Shown here piece by piece: positions 9,715 to 18,650 of a DNA stretch of 64,000 nt. A program made the translations under genes and the position numbers. Origin of the DNA: Clostridium beijerinckii (lineage in GTDB: Bacteria > Bacillota > Clostridia > Clostridiales > Clostridiaceae); assembly GCA_003129525.1 (NCBI GenBank), contig CP029329.1:3904001-3968000 (forward strand), in the 5' to 3' direction. Numbering within the stretch: position 1 is the first letter of the stretch; the number at the start of each line of letters is the position of its first letter. The notes under the pieces were generated by a model. The model searched no databases and was not told where the DNA came from. It saw only the letters and a program-made list of their open reading frames with translations.

Positions 9715-10230
9715 TTATAAATTAACAAATCTATCAAATTGTTTATCTAATTCTTCTAAATCTGATTCTAAAAATTTATGAAACGTTTCTTTTTCTAATC
9801 TGAAGATAAATGATGGCGAATTTAGAAATTCTAAATACTTTTCTGTTATCTCCATTATATTTTCATCTGCAATCTTATAAATATCCCTAAGAACATCAAA
9901 AAATGTTCCCCCTTCATATTTTTCCAATCTTCTCTCTGCAGCATCTCTTACACTTGATACTTTGTCTCCGCCAAATACATCAACTTGTTCTTGAATTGAT
10001 CCATATCCTTTTTTCAACATATCAATATATTCATTGATAACATCATTTTTAGAATTTCCTATATTTTTTCTTGCCATTATATTTTTTAAAACTTCATAAG
10101 CCTTCTCTTCTGGTATCCAAAATGCATATTCTAATATATCTGTCATCTTATAAAAAACTTTTCCCTTAACATTTCCCCTTGCACGACCTTCTATATATTT
10201 TAATAACCTCTCTTCAGTAGCTGTTAGCAT
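9715..10230 (-). CDS. Unknown protein, tandem paralogue 2
   Basis: A 171-residue partner of the preceding entry; the two align without large gaps. Conserved blocks between them include GG(T)-(I/F)-DVL near residue 115 and TFHKFLE-(N/D)L-ELDKQ at the C-terminus. No catalytic motif is visible and the predicted content is helical. The ATG follows GGGGTGG. It lies after cbiP on the same strand, separated by a dispersed repeat. The pair may be a duplicated regulatory or structural protein; I cannot assign a function. Confidence 0.75.
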   Translation of the reverse strand: MLTATEERLLKYIEGRARGNVKGKVFYKMTDILEYAFWIPEEKAYEVLKNIMARKNIGNSKNDVINEYIDMLKKGYGSIQEQVDVFGGDKVSSVRDAAERRLEKYEGGTFFDVLRDIYKIADENIMEITEKYLEFLNSPSFIFRLEKETFHKFLESDLEELDKQFDRFVNL

Positions 10231-10253
10231 ACAGTTCCACCCCTAATTAAAAA

Positions 10254-10396
10254 ATTTTATCTGATGTATAGCCGTCTAACACTTTCATCTGTTTATAGAA
10301 GAAGAGTTTATCACGACCCCATATGATATCCCCTTAGGGTACAAGTTTAACTAAATTCAGCTGCACTATAAAATTTCACCTGAAAAGTTTCACTTT
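10254..10396 (-). repeat. Dispersed repeat, family H, copy A
   Basis: Read on the minus strand it begins AAGTGAAACTTTTCAGGTGA, and ends GTGTTAGACGGCTATACATC followed by AGATAAAAT. Copies B (11989-12138) and C (16504-16655) share these ends while the centres differ. The cbiP stop codon TGA is part of the repeat. Confidence 0.65.
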
Positions 10397-11886
10397 ATTA
10401 TTTCCATCAACTTATCAATTTCTATATTTTTTTCAAAAAGCTTTGATAACTTGTCGTATTCGTTATCTTTATACTCATTTACTTTTTCTATAATAACTTC
10501 TTCTGATATTCTTATATCATTAATTTCTTTAAGGGATTTTATAAATGCGCTTATAAACTCTTCTGAATCAAATATGCCATGAAGATAAGTTCCTACAACC
10601 ATTTTTTCTTTATCACATACACCAGCAATATTTCCGTCTAAATCCTTTATAAATGGAATTGCTTTTTTCCCTATTTTACTTATTCCATTATGAATTTCAT
10701 AACCACCTATTATATTTCCTTCTATAGACTTTACTAGTTTAAGATCACATAAAATTTGACCTTTAGTTTGTTTTGTAATCTTTGTCTCATTAAATCTTGT
10801 TCTTATATCCAAAAATCCAAATCCATCTTCCTGAGAAATTTTTCCTTCAACACCCAACTTATCAAGAACTAAAGTCCCAAGCATTTGATATCCACCGCAT
10901 ATTCCAAATATCGGTATTCCATTTTCTTTCAATTCTATTATTTTATCAAATAATTCATTTTCTTTTATATTTCTTAAATCCTCAATTGTGCTTTTTGTTC
11001 CAGGAATTATTATTAAATTGGGATTTTTTAATTCATTAGGTTTTGTAACATATCTGACTGTAACTCCTTGTACTCTTTCTAAAACATTAAAGTCAGTAAA
11101 GTTCGACATATGTAAAAGCCTAATAACAGCAATATCTAGAGTTCCATCTGCCTTTTTATTCTTAATTCTTTCAGTTACACTATCTTCATCTTCAATATCG
11201 AATTTTTCATAAGGCATAACTCCAAGAACAGGAATATTTATAATATCTTCTAATTGCTTTATAGCAGGTTTAAATAATTCTATATTTCCTCTAAATTTAT
11301 TTATTATTATACCTTTAACCCTATTTCTTTCTTCTTCTGATAATAACATAATTGTTCCAACAATTGATGCAAAAACTCCGCCTCTATCAATATCTGAAAC
11401 TAAAATTACAGGTGCATCTGCAGTTTCTGCCATGGCCATATTAGAAATATCACTGTCTTTTAAATTTATTTCAGCACAACTTCCCGAGCCCTCAAGTACA
11501 ATAATGTCATGTTGTTTGCTTAATTTGTCATAAGCTTTCTTTACTTTTATTTTTAGTTCCTTATTAAGTTCTTTGTATTTATATGGCTCAATATTGCAAT
11601 AAACTTTTCCATTTACTATTACTTGTGTATGATCACCACTAGGCTTTAATAAAACTGGATTCATTAAAGCATCTGGTTCAATTTTGCAAGCTTCTGCTTG
11701 AACTACCTGAGCTCGTCCCATTTCTAGTCCATCTTTTGTAACATATGAATTCAATGAAATATTTAAAGCCTTAAAAGGAGCTACATTTAAACCATGATTT
11801 TTCAAATATCTGCATAAGGCTGTTACTAAAGTACTTTTTCCAACAGAAGATGCTGTTCCCAAAAACATTATGCTTTTATTATTCAT
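10390..11886 (-). CDS. cbiP: Cobyric acid synthase (glutamine-hydrolysing)
   Basis: Amidates positions b, d, e and g of adenosylcobyrinate a,c-diamide using ATP and glutamine. The 498 residues comprise an N-terminal dethiobiotin-synthetase-like ATP domain with GTASSVGKS (residues 10-18) and [12 protein letters not shown], and a C-terminal class I amidotransferase domain with the cysteine in [10 protein letters not shown] (Cys330) and a histidine in GTYLHGIF. It is last of the B12 genes in the 10-24 kb half. AGAGAGG precedes the ATG. Its stop codon lies inside dispersed repeat copy A. Confidence 0.97.
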   Translation of the reverse strand: MNNKSIMFLGTASSVGKSTLVTALCRYLKNHGLNVAPFKALNISLNSYVTKDGLEMGRAQVVQAEACKIEPDALMNPVLLKPSGDHTQVIVNGKVYCNIEPYKYKELNKELKIKVKKAYDKLSKQHDIIVLEGSGSCAEINLKDSDISNMAMAETADAPVILVSDIDRGGVFASIVGTIMLLSEEERNRVKGIIINKFRGNIELFKPAIKQLEDIINIPVLGVMPYEKFDIEDEDSVTERIKNKKADGTLDIAVIRLLHMSNFTDFNVLERVQGVTVRYVTKPNELKNPNLIIIPGTKSTIEDLRNIKENELFDKIIELKENGIPIFGICGGYQMLGTLVLDKLGVEGKISQEDGFGFLDIRTRFNETKITKQTKGQILCDLKLVKSIEGNIIGGYEIHNGISKIGKKAIPFIKDLDGNIAGVCDKEKMVVGTYLHGIFDSEEFISAFIKSLKEINDIRISEEVIIEKVNEYKDNEYDKLSKLFEKNIEIDKLMEIIK

Positions 11887-11988
11887 TTATATACCTCTCT
11901 CAAATTCGATTTTCATTGCTAAATCTTTATTTGTTAAATGATTATCAATATAGAATTTTAAATTTTTACGCCTTAATTTTAAATATTT

Positions 11989-12138
11989 ATTTTATCCGAT
12001 AGCTAGCATCCGTAACACTCTTATTTCTGCAATTGGGCGATAACGACTGCACGCTCATGGACATTGTGACCCTTGTGGTTATAAGTTCAACTAAGATTCA
12101 GATTTGGATCAAACCTCACCTGAATCAAGTTTCACTTG
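11989..12138 (-). repeat. Dispersed repeat, family H, copy B
   Basis: On the minus strand it starts AAGTGAAACTTGATTCAGGT and ends GTGTTACGGATGCTAGCTAT then CGGATAAAAT. It begins within the last four sense codons of the DUF71-type gene, so the repeat appears to supply that protein's C-terminus. Confidence 0.65.
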
Positions 12139-12793
12139 ATACCTTATCAATTGTTAAATATCCGAATTCCCCTACTATCTCTTTGCTAACTTTATTGAAT
12201 TTAACACCTTGTTTAAATATTGGGCCATCAAACACTAATGTGTGATATTCTCCATTTTCGCCACTTGGATCACATCCTAATTTTTTCACTTCACTAACAA
12301 CTTCTTTATTTAATTCTTTTCCAAGAAATTCTTCTCCGAGTGCTTTTAAATTTATCTTTTTAATTACAGCCTTAAAACCATAATCTATGAACTCATTAGT
12401 TAAACTTTCTCTGTCTTCTTGCCACAATGGAAACTTTCCTTTAATATCTACTGCATTGCATCTATCTAAGCACCATTTTCTATGAGCTTCTATATCTATA
12501 TCTCCAAATACACAAATCTCTGCCTCATTATCTTTTGAGCATTTTAATGCCTTTTCAAATTCTTCTTCATAAATTTTCCCATCACTACAATCAACTTCAA
12601 TTAGTGGAATTTCTAATTGCTTTGAAACTTCTTGTAAAATATTTTTCGGTATTCTATGAAAGCATGAGTCATTTTTATTGTCAAAGGTAACTAATAGTCC
12701 AATTACCTTATAACCTTTTTTTATCATTCTATATAACGATAGGGTACAGTCTTTGCCTCCACTAAATGAAACTACAACCTTTTCTTTATTCAT
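12125..12793 (-). CDS. DUF71/Dph6-type ATP pyrophosphatase, possible B12-salvage protein
   Basis: PP-loop ATP pyrophosphatase of 222 residues: SFSGGKDCTLSLYR (residues 9-22) is the SGG-D adenylation loop, and GCDPSGENGEYHTLVFDGP is the signature shared with diphthine-ammonia ligase. Bacteria lack diphthamide, so that reaction is unlikely. From memory, published comparative genomics of the DUF71 family proposed a B12-salvage role for members that neighbour B12 genes; placement here between cobD and cbiP agrees. It could act on cobinamide or amide side chains, which is inference. GAGGT precedes the ATG. Confidence 0.8.
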   Translation of the reverse strand: MNKEKVVVSFSGGKDCTLSLYRMIKKGYKVIGLLVTFDNKNDSCFHRIPKNILQEVSKQLEIPLIEVDCSDGKIYEEEFEKALKCSKDNEAEICVFGDIDIEAHRKWCLDRCNAVDIKGKFPLWQEDRESLTNEFIDYGFKAVIKKINLKALGEEFLGKELNKEVVSEVKKLGCDPSGENGEYHTLVFDGPIFKQGVKFNKVSKEIVGEFGYLTIDKVSSET

Positions 12794-12818
12794 ATTATCT
12801 TACCTCATTATTATTTTC

Positions 12819-13553
12819 TTACTTAATTTCAAACTCTGCAGTCCATTCACCATTTGATTTTACTACTCTATATTTACCTGCCTCTAACTTTTCTAAATTA
12901 CTTAATGAAATAATCTGACTATCTGTTTTTCCTGGTTTTAAAATACATGCAATTTCAATAAACATAGGTTCTTCTTTAAAATTCACTTTAATCCACTTAT
13001 TATTTTCTAATTTTTCTACTTCATATTGTAACCCATAATAAACCTGTTTACTACCATTATTTGTAATGTTAATTTTAATTTCTTGTTCTCCTAAATCATA
13101 TGTGCTTTTTTCAGTCTTCATAGTAATATCTTTGAACTCAGCTTCACCTTCAGTTGTTTGATTTCCAGAAGTATTATCAACCCAAGCTCCATTTGCTCCT
13201 AAATAATATCCATCTATAGTTGTATTATAAGCCATTGAACCATTTTCATTTAAGTAGTACCAAACTCCATTATCTTTTAACCAACCTATCTTCATTGCAC
13301 CTGAATCATCCATATAATACCATGTATTATTTACATTGATCCACCCAGTTGCCATAATTCCATCATCCTTAAGATAATAAAAACTACCGCTGTCATTTAG
13401 CCAACCATTTTTCATACTACCATTTGCATAATAGCTCCAACCTGTATTAACATTTATCCATCCATTATTTAAATCTGCATTAGCTTTAGTTGAAGCTCCT
13501 GTGCTTACTCCTATTACCATACATATAGTTAAACTTATAATTCTTTTATTCAT
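12819..13553 (-). CDS. Secreted cell-wall/choline-binding-repeat protein with C-terminal Ig-like domain
   Basis: A signal peptide (residues 1-26, MNKRIISLTICMVIGVSTGA then STKA-like cleavage) precedes four to five tandem aromatic-rich repeats of the choline/cell-wall-binding type (GWINVNTGWSYYANGSMKNG, GWLNDSGSFYYLKDDG, GWINVNNTWYYMDDSG, GWLKDNGVWYYLNENG). The last 95 residues look like a bacterial Ig-like domain (YDLGEQEIKINITNNG ... LEAGKYRVVKS). It is probably anchored to teichoic acid on the surface. Its place between cobD and the DUF71-type gene is odd for a B12 operon; a cobinamide- or surface-related role is speculation. AAGGTGATG precedes the ATG. Confidence 0.85.
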   Translation of the reverse strand: MNKRIISLTICMVIGVSTGASTKANADLNNGWINVNTGWSYYANGSMKNGWLNDSGSFYYLKDDGIMATGWINVNNTWYYMDDSGAMKIGWLKDNGVWYYLNENGSMAYNTTIDGYYLGANGAWVDNTSGNQTTEGEAEFKDITMKTEKSTYDLGEQEIKINITNNGSKQVYYGLQYEVEKLENNKWIKVNFKEEPMFIEIACILKPGKTDSQIISLSNLEKLEAGKYRVVKSNGEWTAEFEIK

Positions 13554-13626
13554 AATTCATCACCTTTCAATTATAAATACTTTATATTATCTTGTATTTT
13601 ATATAATAAATTTAAATCATATATTA

Positions 13627-14709
13627 CTATTCATTTTTATATAATTCAAATATATTTCTTATATTCTTAATTAATTTAGAATTTTCTTCATGAGATCTTA
13701 CTGCAATCCTATAATAACTATTATCTAACCCTTCATAATTGCTGCAACTTCTTATTAATACATTATTCTTTAAAAGTTCATTTTTCAAATTCATTTTACT
13801 AATAGTTTTTAAGAAAACAAAATTCACATTTGGTTCATAAACTTTTAATCCATTTATTTCTTTCAATTCATTATATAAATATTCTTTTTCATCTTTTATA
13901 AATTTTATAGATTCCTTTATATAATTTTTATCCTTAATTGCAGTTTTGGTAGCTATTTCTGCTAAAATATTTATATTCCAAGCTGGAGATATCTTTTCAA
14001 TATTGTCTTTTAATGAAACATTACTACATATCCCATATCCAATTCTTAAACCTGGAATCGCAAAGAATTTAGTTAAAGATTTTATTATAATTAAATTTTC
14101 ATATTCATTTATGTAAGAAATCATTGATAAATTTTCTTCTATAAAATCTAAGAAGGACTCATCGATTAACACCATAACATTGTTTTTCTCTGCCTTAATT
14201 AAAATTTTTTTTAATAAGTCTTTTTCAGTTATAGTTCCAGTTGGATTATTTGGATTACATATAAAAATTAAGTCTAAATCACTATTTATATAATCTAAAA
14301 TATCTTCTTGTATACGAAAATTATTTTTTTCTTTTAATTTATAATAAATGATATTTCCATTTATAGCTTTTGTTGCTTCTTCATATTCTAAAAACGTGGG
14401 CGCTAAAATCAGTGTATTCTTTGGATTAATTCCTCTGACTACATTAAATAAAACTTCTGCTGCTCCATTTCCTAATATTAAATTTTCTTTATTTATATTT
14501 TCAAATTCTCCTATTGAACATTTAAGTTCAAAATAAGTTATATCCGGATATTTCTCTACTTCATCTAACCCATCTATAATTGCCCTCTTTGCACTATTTG
14601 GCATTCCTAATGGGTTTATATTAGCTGAAAAATCAAGTATTTTATCATATTCTATTTTATTTTCTCTGCTTATTTCTTTAGCATTTCCACCATGACCAAA
14701 GCTTGCCAT
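13627..14709 (-). CDS. cobD: L-threonine-O-3-phosphate decarboxylase
   Basis: PLP enzyme making (R)-1-amino-2-propanol O-2-phosphate, the linker between corrin ring and nucleotide loop. The 360 residues resemble histidinol-phosphate aminotransferases; the N-terminal HGGNA and LDFSANINPLGMP are typical of CobD. ICNPNNPTGTI, VLIDESFLDF, and SLTKFFAIPGLRIGYG (PLP lysine in TKFF) mark the aminotransferase fold. It lies next to cbiB, whose product uses this linker. AAGGAGG lies upstream of the ATG. Confidence 0.93.
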   Translation of the reverse strand: MASFGHGGNAKEISRENKIEYDKILDFSANINPLGMPNSAKRAIIDGLDEVEKYPDITYFELKCSIGEFENINKENLILGNGAAEVLFNVVRGINPKNTLILAPTFLEYEEATKAINGNIIYYKLKEKNNFRIQEDILDYINSDLDLIFICNPNNPTGTITEKDLLKKILIKAEKNNVMVLIDESFLDFIEENLSMISYINEYENLIIIKSLTKFFAIPGLRIGYGICSNVSLKDNIEKISPAWNINILAEIATKTAIKDKNYIKESIKFIKDEKEYLYNELKEINGLKVYEPNVNFVFLKTISKMNLKNELLKNNVLIRSCSNYEGLDNSYYRIAVRSHEENSKLIKNIRNIFELYKNE

Positions 14710-14810
14710 AACTTCCTCCTTATCTATTGTACAATAAATTTATTAAAAATAAATATTAACTTCACTATTTTGCTAGCTAAGTTGTATACCATACTAATCC
14801 TAGTTCTTAG

Positions 14811-15761
14811 CTACCTAAATAATAGCCCTACTAGTTCTCTAATTACTAATGCAAGTCCAAATCCCATGAAGGAAGATAAATAAAGAACTTTAGCCGTTTT
14901 ATGAACATCATTAATATCAATTTCCTTAAGCTTATCACCTATTGTAGGCTTTTCTACAAGTTTTCCAAAATAATAATTTGCTCCTCCAAGTTGTACTCTC
15001 AAGGCTCCAGCTATTGCTGCTTCTGGATGTGCACTATTAGGACTTGTATGATTATATCTATCTCTTTTATAAATCTTAAAGCTATTTTTATAATCATATT
15101 TTAAGATTGCAGAAGCTAGTACTATTAAGAAACCAGTTATTCTAGCTGGAATATAATTAAAGACATCATCCAATTTGGCTGGAAAATATCCAAAATCCAT
15201 GTATTTATCATTTTTATATCCAAACATTGAATCGAGTGTATTAACAGCTTTATATGCGAAAGCTAATGGTGCACCAAAAACTCCTGCATAAAATAAAGGT
15301 GCTATTATACCATCTGCCATATTCTCTGCTATGGTTTCAACTACAGCTCTTATTATTCCTTCTTTATTCAAACTTGTAGTATCACGCCCTACAATAAACG
15401 ATAATTGTTTTCTTGCACCATTTATATCTTCTTTTAATAAGAATTTAATTACCTTATATCCCTCAACTACTAGTCCTTTTGAAGCTATACAAAAATATAT
15501 CAAAATTCCTTCTAAAATAATTCCAAAATAAATATTAAATTTTCTAGATATATTTACAATTTCAAATGCAACTCCAAATGTTATTAAAACTGTAAATATC
15601 CAAACAATAAGTCCTGCGGCTTTTAAATAATTCTTTAAAATACTTCTAAATACATATTCAAGTTTTTTTGCAATATATCCAATTCCTCTAACTGGGTGAA
15701 ATGGATTATTAGGATCTCCAATTATTAAGTCTAAAATAAATCCTATGCTTAATTCAATCAT
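14811..15761 (-). CDS. cbiB: Adenosylcobinamide-phosphate synthase
   Basis: Membrane enzyme joining the aminopropanol phosphate linker to adenosylcobyric acid. It has several hydrophobic segments and family motifs FILDLIIGDPNNPFHPVRGIG (near the N-terminus), ETIAENMADGIIAPLFYA, NTLDSMFGYKN, and HTSPNSAHPEAAIAGAL near the C-terminus. I place the start at the ATG at 15761 because AAAGGAG lies 6-7 bp upstream; ten more upstream codons are open but have no site. It is directly upstream of cobD in the same operon. Confidence 0.94.
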   Translation of the reverse strand: MIELSIGFILDLIIGDPNNPFHPVRGIGYIAKKLEYVFRSILKNYLKAAGLIVWIFTVLITFGVAFEIVNISRKFNIYFGIILEGILIYFCIASKGLVVEGYKVIKFLLKEDINGARKQLSFIVGRDTTSLNKEGIIRAVVETIAENMADGIIAPLFYAGVFGAPLAFAYKAVNTLDSMFGYKNDKYMDFGYFPAKLDDVFNYIPARITGFLIVLASAILKYDYKNSFKIYKRDRYNHTSPNSAHPEAAIAGALRVQLGGANYYFGKLVEKPTIGDKLKEIDINDVHKTAKVLYLSSFMGFGLALVIRELVGLLFR

Positions 15762-15875
15762 ATAAGTCTCCTTTTTAGGCATATGACACAAGATGACTAC
15801 ATACTAACTTGTTATTTTTTTATTATGCCTTAATTACTTTAGTTTCTCAAGTAAAACAAATATTGCTATTCCTTT

Positions 15876-16484
15876 TTATTTTACTTGAGATACCTTTTTT
15901 ATTATAAATTGTTTATTTTCTTTTATTTCTATAGTTAATTCATATCCTTGACCATTTTTAGGCTGCCATTCATAAAATTTCTTTTTATCATCATATAACA
16001 CTTCTAATATAATTCCTATACTTCCACCATGAGTTACTCCAAATGCTGTTTTTATATTTTCTTTTATAAAATATTCTATGAGTTCTATAAAGCCCTCTTT
16101 AATTCTTTTTCTAAATTCAACTCTGCTTTCCCCATTTGGACATTTTATCTTTCCTTCTTTATCATCTATCCAATCTATGTATTCTCTTAATAGTTTTAAA
16201 TCTTCATATGATTTTAACTCAAAATCTCCAAAATCATATTCGAAAAATTTCTCTAAAATATCATATTTATTTCCCGGGCAAAGAATTTCTATTGTTTGAT
16301 TTGCTCTTTTTGCTCCACTAGTAAAATAAAAATCACATTTTGGATATTTAAATTTTTTTATGTTTTCTCTTAACTCAAAAATTCCGGTTTCGCTTAAATC
16401 TATATCGCTTTTCCCACAATATAATTGTTTTTCATTACAATAAGTTTTTCCATGTCTGATTAGGTATAACTTAATTTCATTCAT
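15876..16484 (-). CDS. cobC: Alpha-ribazole-5'-phosphate phosphatase (histidine phosphatase family)
   Basis: Likely removes the phosphate from alpha-ribazole phosphate or adenosylcobalamin phosphate in nucleotide-loop assembly. The 202-residue protein has the phosphohistidine motif LIRHGKTYCNE (residues 7-17), a second conserved histidine in FGVTHGGS, and acid residues as in the phosphoglycerate-mutase-like fold. Assignment to CobC rather than another phosphatase rests on context. The ATG at 16484 lacks a convincing ribosome-binding site, while an orphan AAAGGAGGG stands near 16675-16685, beyond repeat copy C. Confidence 0.85.
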   Translation of the reverse strand: MNEIKLYLIRHGKTYCNEKQLYCGKSDIDLSETGIFELRENIKKFKYPKCDFYFTSGAKRANQTIEILCPGNKYDILEKFFEYDFGDFELKSYEDLKLLREYIDWIDDKEGKIKCPNGESRVEFRKRIKEGFIELIEYFIKENIKTAFGVTHGGSIGIILEVLYDDKKKFYEWQPKNGQGYELTIEIKENKQFIIKKVSQVK

Positions 16485-16503
16485 ACATTATCATTAGTGA
16501 CAA

Positions 16504-16655
16504 ATTTATCCGATAGCTAGCATCCATAACACTTTAACTTCTTTAAAGTAAAAGATAATATCTACAAACTCCTTAATAAATTCTTCTAAGCTTTAGGTAA
16601 AGATAATCGTATTTCTATTAAGAAAACTTCACCTGAAACTAAGAATGACTTTATT
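16504..16655 (-). repeat. Dispersed repeat, family H, copy C
   Basis: On the minus strand it contains TTTCAGGTGAAGTTTTC near its start and ends GTGTTATGGATGCTAGCTAT then CGGATAAATT, matching copy B closely at this end. It occupies the space just upstream of cobC. Confidence 0.6.
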
Positions 16656-16720
16656 ATATAAAGCTATCACTAAAATTCCCTCCTTTCTTTAAGGAAAACC
16701 CTATCTCATTTTTGGGTTCC

Positions 16721-17095
16721 TTACTTCAATTTTTCTTGTAATCCAAAGAATATCCTATAAACGGATGAAGAATGTTTTGTTAGAAATTGCAATACACGCC
16801 CTGTTTCTTCTCTCCAAGCTCTATCTTGCTTTTCTATAGGAACAATTCCTGAATTTATTTCATCACAAATTATTATCTTATCTTTTAAAGAATTTATATT
16901 AGCTTCTAAAAGCTCCACTGAATTAATTTTATTTAAAACACAAGATCTTGTGAAAACATGTAATCCACATAAAACTTTTTTATCAAACTTTAAATGTTCG
17001 TCTATGCAAAAAAATATGTCTTCATTTTTTATATTATATTTTTCTTTTACAAATTCCAATTTTCCATTATAAGCTCCACCAAAAATCAGTATCAT
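16721..17095 (-). CDS. Short CobU-like protein
   Basis: A 124-residue relative of cobinamide kinase/guanylyltransferase CobU. It has a degenerate P-loop GGAYNGKLEFV at the N-terminus (no Ser/Thr after GK) and the C-terminal CobU block CDEINSGIVP ... AWREETGRVLQFL ... VYRIFFGLQEKLK. The middle of CobU, about 60 residues including the YIAT-R--H region, is missing. The full-length CobU two genes upstream lacks exactly this C-terminal VSNEVG-GIVP-type block, so the two may share or split the function. GAGGTGAG precedes the ATG. Confidence 0.75.
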   Translation of the reverse strand: MILIFGGAYNGKLEFVKEKYNIKNEDIFFCIDEHLKFDKKVLCGLHVFTRSCVLNKINSVELLEANINSLKDKIIICDEINSGIVPIEKQDRAWREETGRVLQFLTKHSSSVYRIFFGLQEKLK

Positions 17096-17164
17096 TAATT
17101 CTCACCTCAAAACTATTTAGATACACTACTCTTAAGTTATACTTATACTTCAAATTAAATTGGT

Positions 17165-17245
17165 CATTTTATGGTCCTAGTTGCTAATGTTCAATGCTCA
17201 ATTTTTAATCATCTAGCATTTATCATTAAACACTGATAATTAAAT
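17165..17245. repeat. A+T-rich minisatellite-like repeat (family M)
   Basis: Units such as TTGCTAATGTTCAATGCTCAA and TAGCATTTATCATTAAACACT resemble the (CAATTAACAATGCACAAT)-type units at 50725-50855, 52935-52990, 53822-53912 and 57433-57562. Confidence 0.5.
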
Positions 17246-17279
17246 CTCCAAATATAAGTACGATTTTCACTCTTGATAT

Positions 17280-18038
17280 CTATAATATTATACCTAAAGC
17301 TAATATTCCTATTACTTCACCTAAAACTAATGCAAATCCAGCTACATCTCCTGATATTCCACCAAATTCCTTTTTACACTTCTCCACTGACCATATAATT
17401 CCTAGGGTTATTGATGAAACTAATAATATTCCATAATTCCCCATCAAAGCAAATGAAACCATAATCATTAATGCTAATGAAACTATCATAAGTATTTTAT
17501 CTTGAGCATTAGTTCCTTTTTTGAAATAAGTTCCAAGGGTACTTTCTTTTATTGTAGTTCTGCTTAAAAGAAAATACGCTACAACACTTCTACTTGTTAT
17601 AGGAATTAATATTAATGTAAAAAAGGAAATTTTTTTTTCTAAAATAGAATACACGCCTCCAAATTGTAAAAAAAATAAAATTAATAATGATATTACCGCA
17701 AATGCTCCGATTGTAGAATCCTTTAATATTCTAAGCTTTTCTTTTTTATCTCTTCTTGAGAGAATTGCATCACAAACATCCATAAATCCATCTAAATGTA
17801 GCATTCCTGTTACTACAAATGGCACCATCATAATTATTACACTTTTTAAAATAATTGAAACATTTATAAAGCTAATTAAATAATATACTATGCTCCATAT
17901 AATTCCAACTATCAACCCAATAGTTGGATAGAATTTCATCATATTTTTAACGCCATCATCATCCCATTCAATATATGGTGTTGGAAGCACAGTAAACATA
18001 CTTAGTGCCATTAAAAATCCTTTGTATAGTTTCTTCAT
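17280..18038 (-). CDS. cobS: Adenosylcobinamide-GDP ribazoletransferase (cobalamin synthase)
   Basis: Polytopic membrane enzyme condensing adenosylcobinamide-GDP with alpha-ribazole (phosphate). It has about 252 residues with several hydrophobic helices. The signature [17 protein letters not shown] (about residues 78-94) with the acidic residues, and [12 protein letters not shown], are diagnostic, and [17 protein letters not shown] stands at the C-terminus. The start overlaps the cobU stop by 4 bp, showing coupling; AAGGAG precedes the ATG. Confidence 0.95.
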   Translation of the reverse strand: MKKLYKGFLMALSMFTVLPTPYIEWDDDGVKNMMKFYPTIGLIVGIIWSIVYYLISFINVSIILKSVIIMMVPFVVTGMLHLDGFMDVCDAILSRRDKKEKLRILKDSTIGAFAVISLLILFFLQFGGVYSILEKKISFFTLILIPITSRSVVAYFLLSRTTIKESTLGTYFKKGTNAQDKILMIVSLALMIMVSFALMGNYGILLVSSITLGIIWSVEKCKKEFGGISGDVAGFALVLGEVIGILALGIIL

Positions 18039-18640
18039 AAGCCAGTCTCCTTAACTGATTTAAGGTATTTTACATTTCCAAAGCTACATTCAATAACATT
18101 ATCACAAGATTTTGCTAATTCTTTATTTATAATAGCTAATTCTCTTTTAAATTTTTCTGTTATTTCATCATACTCTATAGCATCGTTAAATATATAATCA
18201 CTTACAACCACCGTATTTTGGGCTTTTTTTATAATTTGTTTGAGTCCATTTAATATGTTTGTTGAAGGATTGTTTATAATCTCGTTTCCTATAAACATTT
18301 CATTAGTTAAAAGTGATGTAATGCTATCTAGTAATACTGTATCATCAGATTTAATATTATTAATTATTTCATGCAGATTTCTTTGTACTTCTAAAGTTAT
18401 AAAATTTAATCCTTCTCTATTTTGTATGTGTTTCTTTATTCTTTGTTCATCTTCTTTATCATAAGGCTTCATAGTTGCAATATATATAACCTTATCTAAT
18501 GAAACTCTCCTCATATTCTTTTGCTTAGCACGTGACTTACACCAAATCATAGATTTAGATTCTCTGCTTAAAGTTAATGCTATTTTTTCACCAACTTCAG
18601 ATTTACCACTTTTAGAGCCTCCAATTATTAAATAATTCAT
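18035..18640 (-). CDS. cobU: Adenosylcobinamide kinase / guanylyltransferase
   Basis: Phosphorylates adenosylcobinamide and transfers GMP to it. The P-loop is [12 protein letters not shown] (residues 7-18), followed by [22 protein letters not shown] and [15 protein letters not shown]. Two oddities stand out: about 20-25 residues rich in Lys/Arg/Met are inserted between the P-loop helix and YIATM (about residues 26-48), and the C-terminal block lacks the usual NEVG-GIVP and FRD-(A/G)--NQ motifs (it reads [17 protein letters not shown] instead). It could be specialised or partly degenerate; a short CobU-like protein lies downstream. AAGGGGC precedes the ATG. Confidence 0.87.
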   Translation of the reverse strand: MNYLIIGGSKSGKSEVGEKIALTLSRESKSMIWCKSRAKQKNMRRVSLDKVIYIATMKPYDKEDEQRIKKHIQNREGLNFITLEVQRNLHEIINNIKSDDTVLLDSITSLLTNEMFIGNEIINNPSTNILNGLKQIIKKAQNTVVVSDYIFNDAIEYDEITEKFKRELAIINKELAKSCDNVIECSFGNVKYLKSVKETGL

Positions 18641-18650
18641 TGAGTGCCCC

